Origin: CAIMUM01 sp034429715
GTDB lineage: Bacteria; Chloroflexota; Dehalococcoidia; GIF9; UBA5629
Assembly: GCA_034429715.1 (NCBI GenBank)
Contig: DAOUFR010000058.1
Coordinates: 1 to 64,000 of the forward strand
Length of the DNA: 64,000 nucleotides
Reading direction: 5' to 3'
This document shows positions 9,196 to 17,243 of this stretch, one piece after another (the first letter of the stretch is position 1; every line of letters starts with the position of its first letter). Both the position numbers and the translations under genes were made by a program. The notes under the pieces are model-generated. The model did not search any database. It was not told the DNA's origin and saw nothing but the letters and a program-made list of their open reading frames with translations.

Positions 9196-10347
9196 ATGAA
9201 AACTAAAACAAAGGGCCCCGTCGACCTGTTCGATGAGGTGATTGATCAGGGCTTGTGTACTAATTGCGGTGCATGCATAGGTTTCTGTCCATACCAGGTC
9301 TTCTACAAGGGAAAAGTTCGCCGTCTTGATTTCTGTTCAGGAACGGAAGGTCAATGCTATGATCATTGCCCGCGCACTTATACGAATATGGATGCGATTA
9401 GCAATAAGATCGTCGGGCAGCCCTATAACGGCAGCTCAATAGGTACTATGAAAGCGATATTTATTACCAGAGCGAAAACCGCAGCCATAAGAAACAAAGG
9501 ACAATACGGAGGAACTGTTACTGCACTTCTGACGTATGTACTTGAAAACGGGATCATCGACCGAGCCTTACTGTCAAAGACGACCAAAGAGAAATTGCCA
9601 GTAGGATTCGTGGCGCGAAATGGAAAAGAAGTCCGTGAATGCGCAGGCTCAAACTATATCGCTTATCCGGCACTTGAAGCTTTAAACAGGGTAAATCCGG
9701 AGAGCGGGGATCGCATCGGTATTGTCGTCACTCCCTGCCAGGCTCAGGCGTTAGCTAAAATGCGAACCTATCCGTCACGGAAGAGACATAGCGCTGAAAA
9801 CGTCAAACTGGTGATCGGTCTTTTTTGTACATGGGCTATGGCGTATGAAGGATTTTATGATTTCCTCCGACAACGCCTTGACATTCAAGATATCAAGAAG
9901 TTCGATATTCCCCCGCCTCCTGCCAATACTTTCGACGTACATCTTGCCAAAGAAACCAGGACATTTTCACTCGATGAAATCAGGAAATTCCGCATGCCGA
10001 CATGTGCGTATTGTCTGGATATGACAGCCGAATTGACCGATATTTCCGTGGGATCAGCAGAGGGTATACCCGGGTGGAATACTGTTATAGTTCGCACCGA
10101 TGAAGGCGCCAGGGTGGTTGAGACTGCAAAAAATATGGGTATAATCGAGATTGATGAATTGCCGCCCGCAAATTTGGATCATCTAAAAATGGCGTCGATG
10201 AATAAGAAAAAACGCGCAGTCAGCGAGATTGTGAGAAAAACAGGCAATAGAAACGATATGCTCTACTTAGGCCTGCCGGGCACAGTTAAAGATGACCTGT
10301 TGTCACAAACAGACGATCAGGGAGGAAGTGCCGATGTTAACCATTGA
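9196..10347 (+). CDS. Coenzyme F420 hydrogenase/dehydrogenase beta-subunit (FrhB/FpoF/FdhB) family protein
   Basis: 383 residues. A ferredoxin-like CTNCGACIGFCP motif lies near residue 21, followed by the FrhB N-terminal region (GQYGGTVTALLTYVLENG) and C-terminal region (VVTPCQAQALAKMRTY, RMPTCAYCLDMTAELTDISVG, GWNTVIVRT). Members carry FAD and Fe-S clusters and connect ferredoxin or hydrogenase modules with F420, NAD(P) or other acceptors. It overlaps iorA by 14 bases, so it is cotranslated with the indolepyruvate oxidoreductase and probably takes electrons from it or from its ferredoxin. GGGGAAAGGGG precedes the ATG. Whether F420 is the partner cannot be judged. Confidence 0.88.
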   Translation: MKTKTKGPVDLFDEVIDQGLCTNCGACIGFCPYQVFYKGKVRRLDFCSGTEGQCYDHCPRTYTNMDAISNKIVGQPYNGSSIGTMKAIFITRAKTAAIRNKGQYGGTVTALLTYVLENGIIDRALLSKTTKEKLPVGFVARNGKEVRECAGSNYIAYPALEALNRVNPESGDRIGIVVTPCQAQALAKMRTYPSRKRHSAENVKLVIGLFCTWAMAYEGFYDFLRQRLDIQDIKKFDIPPPPANTFDVHLAKETRTFSLDEIRKFRMPTCAYCLDMTAELTDISVGSAEGIPGWNTVIVRTDEGARVVETAKNMGIIEIDELPPANLDHLKMASMNKKKRAVSEIVRKTGNRNDMLYLGLPGTVKDDLLSQTDDQGGSADVNH

Positions 10348-12274
10348 TATTGATGCTCCGGGCAAAAGACGAATATTCATCGGGAATGAAGCTATCGCAA
10401 GGGGGGCGCTGGAAGCCGGAGTAGGTTTTGCAGCGGCATATCCAGGGACTCCTTCCTCGGAGGTCCTCGGCAGCCTGGTCGAAGTGGCCAAATCGCAGAA
10501 CATCTACGTAGAATGGTCTGTAAATGAGATGGTATCGCTTGAGGAAGCAGCAGCAGCATCGTACGCCGGCGTGCGTTCCCTGTGCGCCATGAAGATGAAT
10601 GGTCTCAATGTGGCATTGGATTTTATATCCGGCCTTGTTATTACCGGCATAGGGAAGAAAGGCTTGGTACTGATGGTCGCCGATGATCCGCAGGCACATT
10701 CCAGCTCTGAAGAGGAAGACTCGCGTAATATAGCCAAGATGTTCGATATCCCTCTTCTTGAACCAAGCGATGCCCAGGAAGCCAAAGATATGATGAAATA
10801 TCTGTATGAATTGAGTGAGGAGATCGGTTCTATTTGCTTCCTGCGCAGCGTAACGAGGGTGGCACATGCCCGCGGCACAGTGACGCTGGGTGAGTTGCCG
10901 AAGATGAAACATCACGCGCGCTTTGATGACGTGCTGGATCTTAAAAAAATTATGCCCACGTCAATAATGCCGTTGCCCACATCCTTGCGGCACGCGTTTC
11001 AGCATATGAAGCTGGAAAAAGCGCGCGCCAAGTTCGAGCAATCGTCTTTTAACGAGTATCTGGGACCTCAGAAACCGGATTTACTAATAATCACATCCGG
11101 CAGTGGATGGACATACTCGCAGGATGCAGTTGAAGCGCTGAAACTTCAAGAAAAGGTTGGTATCCTTAAGTTGGGTACTGTGTGGCCATTACCCGAAAAA
11201 CTGGTAAAAAGCTGTTTGGATAGCGCAAGCAAGGTGCTTTTCGTAGAAGAGATCGATCCCTTTATTGAGGATGCGGTAATGGCGTATCGATCGAGTGTCT
11301 CCGTGGAAGGATACAAAAATATATTCTATGGCAAGTTTACGCGACATATGAACGTGGTCGGTGAGTTGACGCCCGATGGGATCATAAAAGCTATAACGGA
11401 CATCCTGAATATCCAGTATGAGGCTCAGACTGCGTCGTACGTCAAACGTCTTGAAACAGTGCCTCAAAACATCATGATGGAACGTATTCAGACCTTTTGT
11501 CCCGGATGTCCCCACCGCGCGACATACTGGTCTATTAAGAATGCGTTGATGATGGACGGGAGAAAGGGGTTTGTGACGGGTGATATCGGGTGCTATTCGA
11601 TGGCTCTTGGCCCTGCCGGGTTTTTCATGAACAGGGTGCAGCAATGCATGGGGGGTGGAAGTGGACTAGCCAACGGATTTGGACAGCTCTGGAGATTCGG
11701 ATTCGATCAGCCTGTCGTAGCAGTATGCGGAGATTCTACATTCTTCCACGCAGTTATGCCGGCGCTGATTAATGGTGTCCACAATAATGCTAACTTCGTG
11801 CTCGTTGTGCTTGATAATCGAGCGACAGCCATGACAGGTTTCCAGCCCAATCCCGGAACCGAGTTGACTGCTATGGGTGAACGAGCAAAGATGATTAGCA
11901 TAGAGAAGATTTGCCAGGCCATAGGAGCGCGGGTGGAAGTCTGTGATCCGTTCAATCTTTCAGACACGCAGGCAACTTTATTGGATTTATTAGAGAATGA
12001 AAAAGGAACCCGGGTGGCTGTGATGCGACGCAGTTGCGAGCTTGTTCGTGGCAGGAGAGAGGCGAAACCATACAAAGTCAGTGTTAATGCAGAGAAGTGC
12101 TGGTCTGATGAGTGCGGATGTAACAGACTTTGCACAGAAGTCTTTGGCTGCCCTGCCCTGGCAATCGATGAAGCAACAGGTAAAACTAAAATTGATGAAG
12201 TCTTGTGCAATGGATGTGGTGTGTGTGCTGACATCTGTCCGCATGGTGCAATATTGAAGGAGGCAATCAAGTGA
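10334..12274 (+). CDS. iorA: Indolepyruvate:ferredoxin oxidoreductase, alpha subunit
   Basis: 646 residues. The N-terminal pyrimidine-binding domain has YPGTPSSEVLGSL and WSVNEMVSLEEAAAASYAG. The thiamine-diphosphate domain in the middle has CPGCPHRATYWSI, GDIGCYSMA, GGGSGLANGFG, and CGDSTFFHAVMPALINGVHN with the LDNRATAMTGFQPNPG cation motif. The C-terminus holds two Fe-S motifs, CWSDECGCNRLC...GCPA and CNGCGVCADICP. IorA with IorB oxidatively decarboxylates aryl- or branched-chain 2-oxoacids to acyl-CoA while reducing ferredoxin, or runs in reverse. The ATG at 10334 is preferred because GGAGGA lies just ahead; the longer frame from 10292 lies inside the upstream gene. Low-potential ferredoxin could also feed the reductases at 57-61 kb. 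Confidence 0.93.
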   Translation: MLTIDIDAPGKRRIFIGNEAIARGALEAGVGFAAAYPGTPSSEVLGSLVEVAKSQNIYVEWSVNEMVSLEEAAAASYAGVRSLCAMKMNGLNVALDFISGLVITGIGKKGLVLMVADDPQAHSSSEEEDSRNIAKMFDIPLLEPSDAQEAKDMMKYLYELSEEIGSICFLRSVTRVAHARGTVTLGELPKMKHHARFDDVLDLKKIMPTSIMPLPTSLRHAFQHMKLEKARAKFEQSSFNEYLGPQKPDLLIITSGSGWTYSQDAVEALKLQEKVGILKLGTVWPLPEKLVKSCLDSASKVLFVEEIDPFIEDAVMAYRSSVSVEGYKNIFYGKFTRHMNVVGELTPDGIIKAITDILNIQYEAQTASYVKRLETVPQNIMMERIQTFCPGCPHRATYWSIKNALMMDGRKGFVTGDIGCYSMALGPAGFFMNRVQQCMGGGSGLANGFGQLWRFGFDQPVVAVCGDSTFFHAVMPALINGVHNNANFVLVVLDNRATAMTGFQPNPGTELTAMGERAKMISIEKICQAIGARVEVCDPFNLSDTQATLLDLLENEKGTRVAVMRRSCELVRGRREAKPYKVSVNAEKCWSDECGCNRLCTEVFGCPALAIDEATGKTKIDEVLCNGCGVCADICPHGAILKEAIK

Positions 12275-12885
12275 AACATCTTTTTAAAGAGCCGGTTAAT
12301 TTCATTGTTTCCGGGGTGGGTGGGCAAGGAAATGTAATGATTTCTTTAATAGTCGGTGGCGCATTGGTGGACATGGGTTACTATGTTGCTGTTGGAGAGA
12401 CGTATGGTTCCAGCCAGAGGGGGGGTTCGGTTATGAGCCACGTCAGAATATCAGCCAATAAACAGTATGGACCTCTTATACCCGAAGGTCAGGCGCATAT
12501 AATTCTGGGAATGGAGCCAGTGGAAACTGTAAGAATGTTCAGGCAATTTGGAAATGAACACGTAGTAACGATTGTTAATCCAAGACCGATTCCTGCAGTT
12601 GGCATGATCTACGATAAATATCCGGAAATACCTGTTTTACTCCAGCATATACGTAATATGTCCGCTAAGATCTATGTTGTAAATGCTACGGAAGAAGCGC
12701 AAAAGCTGGGGAATCCTATTCTGGCAAATATGGTCCTGATTGGAGCTCTTGTCGAAACATCATTGCTTCCGATTGAGGAGAAAGACATTAGGTTGAGCAT
12801 AGAAGAGCTTTTCCCCAAAGCAATAGATATCAATATGAAGGCGTTAAAACTGGGAAGGGAAATTGTTCACAAGCAGGCCGCGTAG
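12271..12885 (+). CDS. iorB: Indolepyruvate:ferredoxin oxidoreductase, beta subunit
   Basis: 204 residues, GTG start overlapping the iorA stop by 4 bases. The gamma-type domain of 2-oxoacid oxidoreductases is clear: VSGVGGQGNVMIS at the N-terminus, GETYGSSQRGGSVMSHVRIS, and ILGMEPVETVRMFRQ. It completes the IorAB enzyme. The operon 9196-12885 (FrhB-like, IorA, IorB) is followed by the TetR gene on the opposite strand. Confidence 0.93.
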   Translation: MKHLFKEPVNFIVSGVGGQGNVMISLIVGGALVDMGYYVAVGETYGSSQRGGSVMSHVRISANKQYGPLIPEGQAHIILGMEPVETVRMFRQFGNEHVVTIVNPRPIPAVGMIYDKYPEIPVLLQHIRNMSAKIYVVNATEEAQKLGNPILANMVLIGALVETSLLPIEEKDIRLSIEELFPKAIDINMKALKLGREIVHKQAA

Positions 12886-13001
12886 TGCTTTGTATTTCAG
12901 CAGAGAAAAGTCTGTTTCAGTGAAACATATACTGAAATGAGTAGCAGTAATATTAGGCCTTCGGGAAATTTTTCAGTATGGTTATCTGAATCGTCGTAAA
13001 A

Positions 13002-13727
13002 TTACCTTCTGGACCTGGTGGTTTTCTGTGGCTCGATAAAGGCATTCTTAAGTGCGCTAACAACCGTTTCCTCACACAGCTTTTCATCCAGGTGTACAGG
13101 GTGCGGGCCACCGCGCTTATGAACGGCAAACCAATTAGTTGTCTCGAAAATTAACCTTGCTGAAATAGAGGTATCAGGCACAGCTTTAAACAACTTCATC
13201 TTTATGCGCGAATCCAGATACTTCGACAGTAAATCGATGAGGTCTTCACGAACACGCTGATAAAAGAATTGAGCGAGGTCAGGATAATCTTCTGCCGATT
13301 GCATGACAATGGCTATACCGTATCTATATCTTGATAGCGTATGATATAAATTGCGCAGGATGTTATCAAATTCCGCTTCAATATCGGGTACGTCTTTCCG
13401 ATCAATAGCCTCTTCAATATATCGGAATACATGTCTTTCCTCAATCATCTTTTCCAACATGGCCACAGGCGTCATTTTGCGCGAAAGTTTTATCGGTAAT
13501 ACCACATGAGTTAAATCCTCATCATCCGAAAAAATACGCTTTAAAACAAAATGAAACAAGGCCTTCTTGCTTTTTACATAAAGATATAAAGTCCCTGGCG
13601 CTATGTCCATGTCACCGGCTATTTTTGACATGTGCGTCTTGTTGTAACCGAACTTTGCAAATATCCTGGCACTGGTTAGGACAAGTTTATTTAAACGCTC
13701 AAGGCTCCTGTTATTTTGATCTGCCAT
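13002..13727 (-). CDS. TetR-family transcriptional regulator
   Basis: 241 residues. The N-terminal helix-turn-helix is clear (FGYNKTHMSKIAGDMDIAPG followed by TLYLYVKSKKALF, residues ~25-60). The ligand-binding half is long and has no recognised match. ATG at 13727 is chosen because AGG lies 7 bases ahead on the minus strand; a TTG at 13733 has too short a spacing. It is divergent from the AbfD-like pair; the shared 260-base region holds a strong promoter and a perfect dyad (13853-13877). The simplest reading is a repressor of the AbfD-like genes, and perhaps of the ior operon, responding to an acyl-CoA or organic acid. Confidence 0.88.
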   Translation of the reverse strand: MADQNNRSLERLNKLVLTSARIFAKFGYNKTHMSKIAGDMDIAPGTLYLYVKSKKALFHFVLKRIFSDDEDLTHVVLPIKLSRKMTPVAMLEKMIEERHVFRYIEEAIDRKDVPDIEAEFDNILRNLYHTLSRYRYGIAIVMQSAEDYPDLAQFFYQRVREDLIDLLSKYLDSRIKMKLFKAVPDTSISARLIFETTNWFAVHKRGGPHPVHLDEKLCEETVVSALKNAFIEPQKTTRSRR

Positions 13728-13810
13728 ATACAAGCCTACTAATATATATTTTGAAAAAGTTTAATATATGCGAGTTACAAAATCAAATTTATATAAATCA
13801 GTCATTCAGC

Positions 13811-13838
13811 TTGACATTTATTTACAGATTGTTATAAT
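13811..13838 (+). promoter_or_regulatory. Sigma-70-type promoter for the AbfD-like genes
   Basis: TTGACA at 13811-13816, a 16-base spacer, and TATAAT at 13833-13838, both perfect consensus hexamers on the plus strand. A second TATAAT lies at 13845-13850. The coding start is at 13989, so the leader is about 140 bases and contains the dyad at 13853-13877. Confidence 0.7.
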
Positions 13839-13852
13839 GATTATTATAATGG

Positions 13853-13877
13853 ATATGAATGAATAAGTCATTCATAT
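13853..13877. promoter_or_regulatory. Perfect inverted repeat, probable TetR operator
   Basis: ATATGAATGA, 5-base spacer ATAAG, TCATTCATAT: two 10-base arms with no mismatch. It starts 15 bases after the first -10 hexamer, where a bound dimer would block transcription of the AbfD-like genes. The adjacent TetR gene is the natural candidate to bind it. Confidence 0.65.
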
Positions 13878-13988
13878 TATTACAGTAAGAGATCAGTATG
13901 GTTATCAAATTAACTAATTTAATCATCCTATTTGCTGGCTCTTCTAATCACTGTCGCAAATTATTATTTAAATAGGCAGGAGAACAAG

Positions 13989-15452
13989 ATGCGGACTAAG
14001 AAAGAGTTCATACAGGCGCTGAAGAAGAAGAGAAGAAACGTTTACTACGAGGGCAAGCTCATTGATCGCGATGACGAATTACAGATGCCTGCTATAGATA
14101 CAATGGCAATCACGTTCGATATGGCAAATGATCCTAAATATAAAGACCTGGTATTAGCCAAAAGCCACCTGACAAGTGAGACCATTAATCGGTGGACACA
14201 TATACATCAGAGTAAAGAGGACTTGCATAAGAAACAAGATGCAACACGTGCCCTTTGCCGCTTGGTCGGAGGATGTCTGCATAGGTGCATGGGTATTGAT
14301 GCCGCAAATGCTATTAATGCCATTTCATACGAAGCGGATAAGGCAAATGGTAATTCCACCGAATATCATAAAAATTTTCTCAAATGGCTTGAACGTTTCC
14401 AGAAAGAAGACCTGGTTGGTTGTTGCGCGCAGACTGATGTGAAGGGAGACAGAATGAAACGTCCAAGTCAGCAGAAGGATCCGGACTTATATTTGAGGAT
14501 TATTGAGAAAAAAAGCGATGGCGTTATAGTTCAGGGTTGCAAACTGCATAATTCTGAAGCTTCGTACGCTGATGAGATACTGGTTGTACCGACCCGTTCG
14601 CTGCTGCCGGAGGAAAAAGACTGGGCGATAGCTTTTGCTATACCTGCAGATTGGGAAGGTGTGACGCAAGTAGTGACGATTCATAACCTGAGGGAACGAA
14701 AACATTTCAGGAAAGGATTTATGCAGGGAGCTACTGATTCATACACAATATTTGATAAGTGTTTCATTCCCTGGGAAAGGGTATTTCTTTGCGGTGAGAC
14801 AGTTCATGGCTCCGTAGGCGCGCTGCTTTTTGCGCTTTTCCACAGGCACAGTTTCTCCGGATGTAAACCTGCGTTGGGTGATCATTTAGTGGGGACGGCA
14901 GCATTAATAGCTGAATATAACGGCATTGAGAGGGCAGGACATGTAAGAGCTAAGCTGGCGGAGTTGATACGCGTCTCGGAACTCGGCTACGCTGCAGGTT
15001 TTACAGCGTCGGAACTTGCCATGCCGAAAGTGTACATGCCCGGTGTTGGTGTGGTCCCCTATGGTCCTGGCAGCTATTTCCCCGATTCGATCTATTGCAA
15101 TGTTGGTCGTTGCCTGACAGGCGAGGCCGTTTACAGAGAGTCCGAGATCATTTGCGACCTTGCCGGTGGGATTCCGGCCACATTTCCGCATGAAGCTGAT
15201 TTCTTGAATCCTAAAACGCGTGGCTTTCTTGAAAAATATACGATGCGTAATCCAAATAAGAAGATAGAGAATGCTATCAAGTTGTGGATGCATGTTGGTG
15301 ATATGTTGTGTTCCGCTTCTGGCGGCATCTGGATGGTGGGAAATTATCACGGTGGCGGCTCACCCGTTATGGAGACAATAGCTATAACTGCACAATACGA
15401 TATCGAAGACCGCAAGCAGATAGTCAAGAAGGTGGCCGGTATGGAGGACTGA
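13989..15452 (+). CDS. 4-hydroxybutyryl-CoA dehydratase / vinylacetyl-CoA isomerase-like flavoprotein (HpaB/AbfD family), copy 1
   Basis: 487 residues. The HpaB/AbfD fold resembles acyl-CoA dehydrogenases. Residues 96 and 100 (CLHRC) and His285/Cys292 (HRHSFSGC) sit at the positions of Cys99, Cys103, His292 and Cys299, the [4Fe-4S] ligands of the Clostridium aminobutyricum enzyme, so this is the Fe-S dehydratase branch and not a flavin monooxygenase. That enzyme removes water from 4-hydroxybutyryl-CoA by a ketyl-radical route. The ATG at 13989 has AGGAG ahead; the longer frame from 13932 begins with a hydrophobic stretch lacking a ribosome site. Together with copy 2 it may form a heteromer or act on a different hydroxyacyl-CoA. 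Confidence 0.85.
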   Translation: MRTKKEFIQALKKKRRNVYYEGKLIDRDDELQMPAIDTMAITFDMANDPKYKDLVLAKSHLTSETINRWTHIHQSKEDLHKKQDATRALCRLVGGCLHRCMGIDAANAINAISYEADKANGNSTEYHKNFLKWLERFQKEDLVGCCAQTDVKGDRMKRPSQQKDPDLYLRIIEKKSDGVIVQGCKLHNSEASYADEILVVPTRSLLPEEKDWAIAFAIPADWEGVTQVVTIHNLRERKHFRKGFMQGATDSYTIFDKCFIPWERVFLCGETVHGSVGALLFALFHRHSFSGCKPALGDHLVGTAALIAEYNGIERAGHVRAKLAELIRVSELGYAAGFTASELAMPKVYMPGVGVVPYGPGSYFPDSIYCNVGRCLTGEAVYRESEIICDLAGGIPATFPHEADFLNPKTRGFLEKYTMRNPNKKIENAIKLWMHVGDMLCSASGGIWMVGNYHGGGSPVMETIAITAQYDIEDRKQIVKKVAGMED

Positions 15453-15537
15453 GACTCACGATTTAATAGCGGATTACAGATACGAAGCAGCTTAATAATA
15501 TTATAACCCAAAACATTGGTAAAAGGAGGATAAATCA

Positions 15538-17016
15538 GTGATTTCATCCAGCGAATACAGAAAAAGGCTAAGCAAACTCAGGCGCAATATATATAATGAT
15601 GGTAGTCTGGTGGACCGGGAATACGATCGATTGCAAGGCGCAATAAACGTACTGGCCAGAGGCTATGATATTGTGACTGATCCGGAGTTCAAGGAATATG
15701 AAGATATACTTACTGCTACTTCCCATTTGACTGGAGAAAAGATAAATCGCTTCAACCATATCCATCGTAGTGTCCAGGATCTGCTTGCTAAACAGAGAAT
15801 GACGCGATTGACAACGCAGCAGGTTGGAGGCTGTATCGCACGCTGCATGGGTATAGATTCAACCAATGCGCTTTCAGTTATAACATACCTTACTGACCAG
15901 AAATATGGCACAGAGTACCATAAACGCTTCGAGGCTTGGCTAAAGGATTTCCAAATTAATGATCGCACAGCTTGCTGTGCTCAGACCGATGTTAAAGGTA
16001 ACCGACCCTGGCGCCCACACCAACAAAAAGACCTCGACCTTTATCTAAGGGTCGTGGAGAAGAAGAGCGACGGCATTGTAGTCAGAGGCGCTAAGGTACA
16101 TAACTCATGGGCCTCAGTTGTGGAGCAAATTAACGTTATACCGACCAGGGCATTAACGAAAGAAGAAGGAGACTGGGCGGTGGCTTTCAACGTTCCTGCA
16201 GATGCCGATGGCATCAAACAGATAGTTAGTGTTACCAAGGCAGATCTGCCTGAAGGTATGACGGGTCCTGGGCCCTTTGGAAGTGCTGATTCCATGACTG
16301 TATTTGATAATGTATTTATTCCCTGGGACCACGTTTTTCTCTGCGGTGAGTCAGAAATGGGCGGCTATTTAGCGTTGCTTTTCGCTCTATATCACCGGCA
16401 CAGCTATACTGGATGCAAGCCCGCCATGACTGACATCCTGACCGGAGCCGTGGCCCTCATGGCTGAGGTCAATGGTATCGAAAAGGAGCACCATGTAAGG
16501 GAGAAGTTGTCCGAAATGATCTGTACATCGGAACTCTGCTACGGAAGCGGCATCGCCGCCGCGGTCAATGCCTCGAAGTCACCTTCTGGAACTTTTATAC
16601 CTGATATGATGTATTGCAATGTTAGCCGCAGGCATGCGGGAATTAATATTTATCATGAGTATGACATACTGGCAGATATTGCAGGGGGTATGCCTGCAAC
16701 TTTGCCACGTCCCAAGGACTGGACCAACGAGGAAACACGTCCCTTCATAGAGAAATACATGGCCCGTAATCCCGATGTCAAAGTTGAGGACGTGCTCAAG
16801 GCTTTCTATTTCGTACAGACCTTTTCCTGCACTGAGATTGCCGGGGTATCACAATATGCCGGTGTTCACGGAGGCGGTTCACCCAGAATGGAGCAGATAG
16901 CTATAATGGGAGCTTATAATCTGGAAAATCCAAAAAATATTGCCAAAAGGCTGGCCGGAATTGAAACGGGCAAACCGTACACATTCGATCGCCTGGGTAT
17001 CACGCCTATCCTATGA
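15538..17016 (+). CDS. 4-hydroxybutyryl-CoA dehydratase-like flavoprotein (HpaB/AbfD family), copy 2
   Basis: 492 residues, 85 bases after copy 1, with an ideal AAGGAGG site before a GTG start. Cys99 and Cys103 (CIARC) and His286/Cys293 (HRHSYTGC) keep all four cluster ligands. The sequence is clearly paralogous to copy 1 along its whole length (for example CCAQTDVKG, YHRHSYTGCKP), but differs enough to suggest old divergence. The flavin-binding PW(D/E) loop IPWDHVFLCGE is present. A rho-independent terminator follows at 17040. Both copies being intact argues for two functions or a two-subunit enzyme rather than recent duplication. Confidence 0.85.
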   Translation: MISSSEYRKRLSKLRRNIYNDGSLVDREYDRLQGAINVLARGYDIVTDPEFKEYEDILTATSHLTGEKINRFNHIHRSVQDLLAKQRMTRLTTQQVGGCIARCMGIDSTNALSVITYLTDQKYGTEYHKRFEAWLKDFQINDRTACCAQTDVKGNRPWRPHQQKDLDLYLRVVEKKSDGIVVRGAKVHNSWASVVEQINVIPTRALTKEEGDWAVAFNVPADADGIKQIVSVTKADLPEGMTGPGPFGSADSMTVFDNVFIPWDHVFLCGESEMGGYLALLFALYHRHSYTGCKPAMTDILTGAVALMAEVNGIEKEHHVREKLSEMICTSELCYGSGIAAAVNASKSPSGTFIPDMMYCNVSRRHAGINIYHEYDILADIAGGMPATLPRPKDWTNEETRPFIEKYMARNPDVKVEDVLKAFYFVQTFSCTEIAGVSQYAGVHGGGSPRMEQIAIMGAYNLENPKNIAKRLAGIETGKPYTFDRLGITPIL

Positions 17017-17039
17017 GGATGGTGATCACTATCATAGCA

Positions 17040-17074
17040 AAAAGGAGCTGCCTATAATACGGACAGCTCCTTTT
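17040..17074 (+). terminator. Rho-independent terminator after the AbfD-like pair
   Basis: AAAAGGAGCTG, a 13-base loop, CAGCTCCTTTT: 11-base perfect arms with a T run, 23 bases after the stop of copy 2. It marks the end of the AT-rich block before the pur genes. Confidence 0.85.
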
Positions 17075-17200
17075 AATATTAAACAAGAAAACGTGATTAA
17101 GTAACTGTTGAACACGTCGAGCGCCTGTGTCGCAGCCAATAACGTTCCGGGTACCGGGCCTGCCCATCATCTTCCTGGCGATGTCAGCCCGTGCGGTGTA

Positions 17201-17229
17201 TTGACCATGCTGCTTTAAAACCGTATAAT
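17201..17229 (+). promoter_or_regulatory. Promoter of the pur operon
   Basis: TTGACC at 17201-17206, 17-base spacer, TATAAT at 17224-17229. Transcription would begin near 17236, only 7-9 bases before the purF ATG at 17244, which has no ribosome site ahead. The message may therefore be nearly leaderless. Confidence 0.65.
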
Positions 17230-17243
17230 TCACGTGCAACCCG

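Noticed and set aside
12915..12940. Hairpin TTTCAGT-N9-ACTGAAA after iorB considered as a terminator
   Set aside because: No T run on either side and AT-rich stem; may be a protein-binding dyad, too weak to list as a feature.
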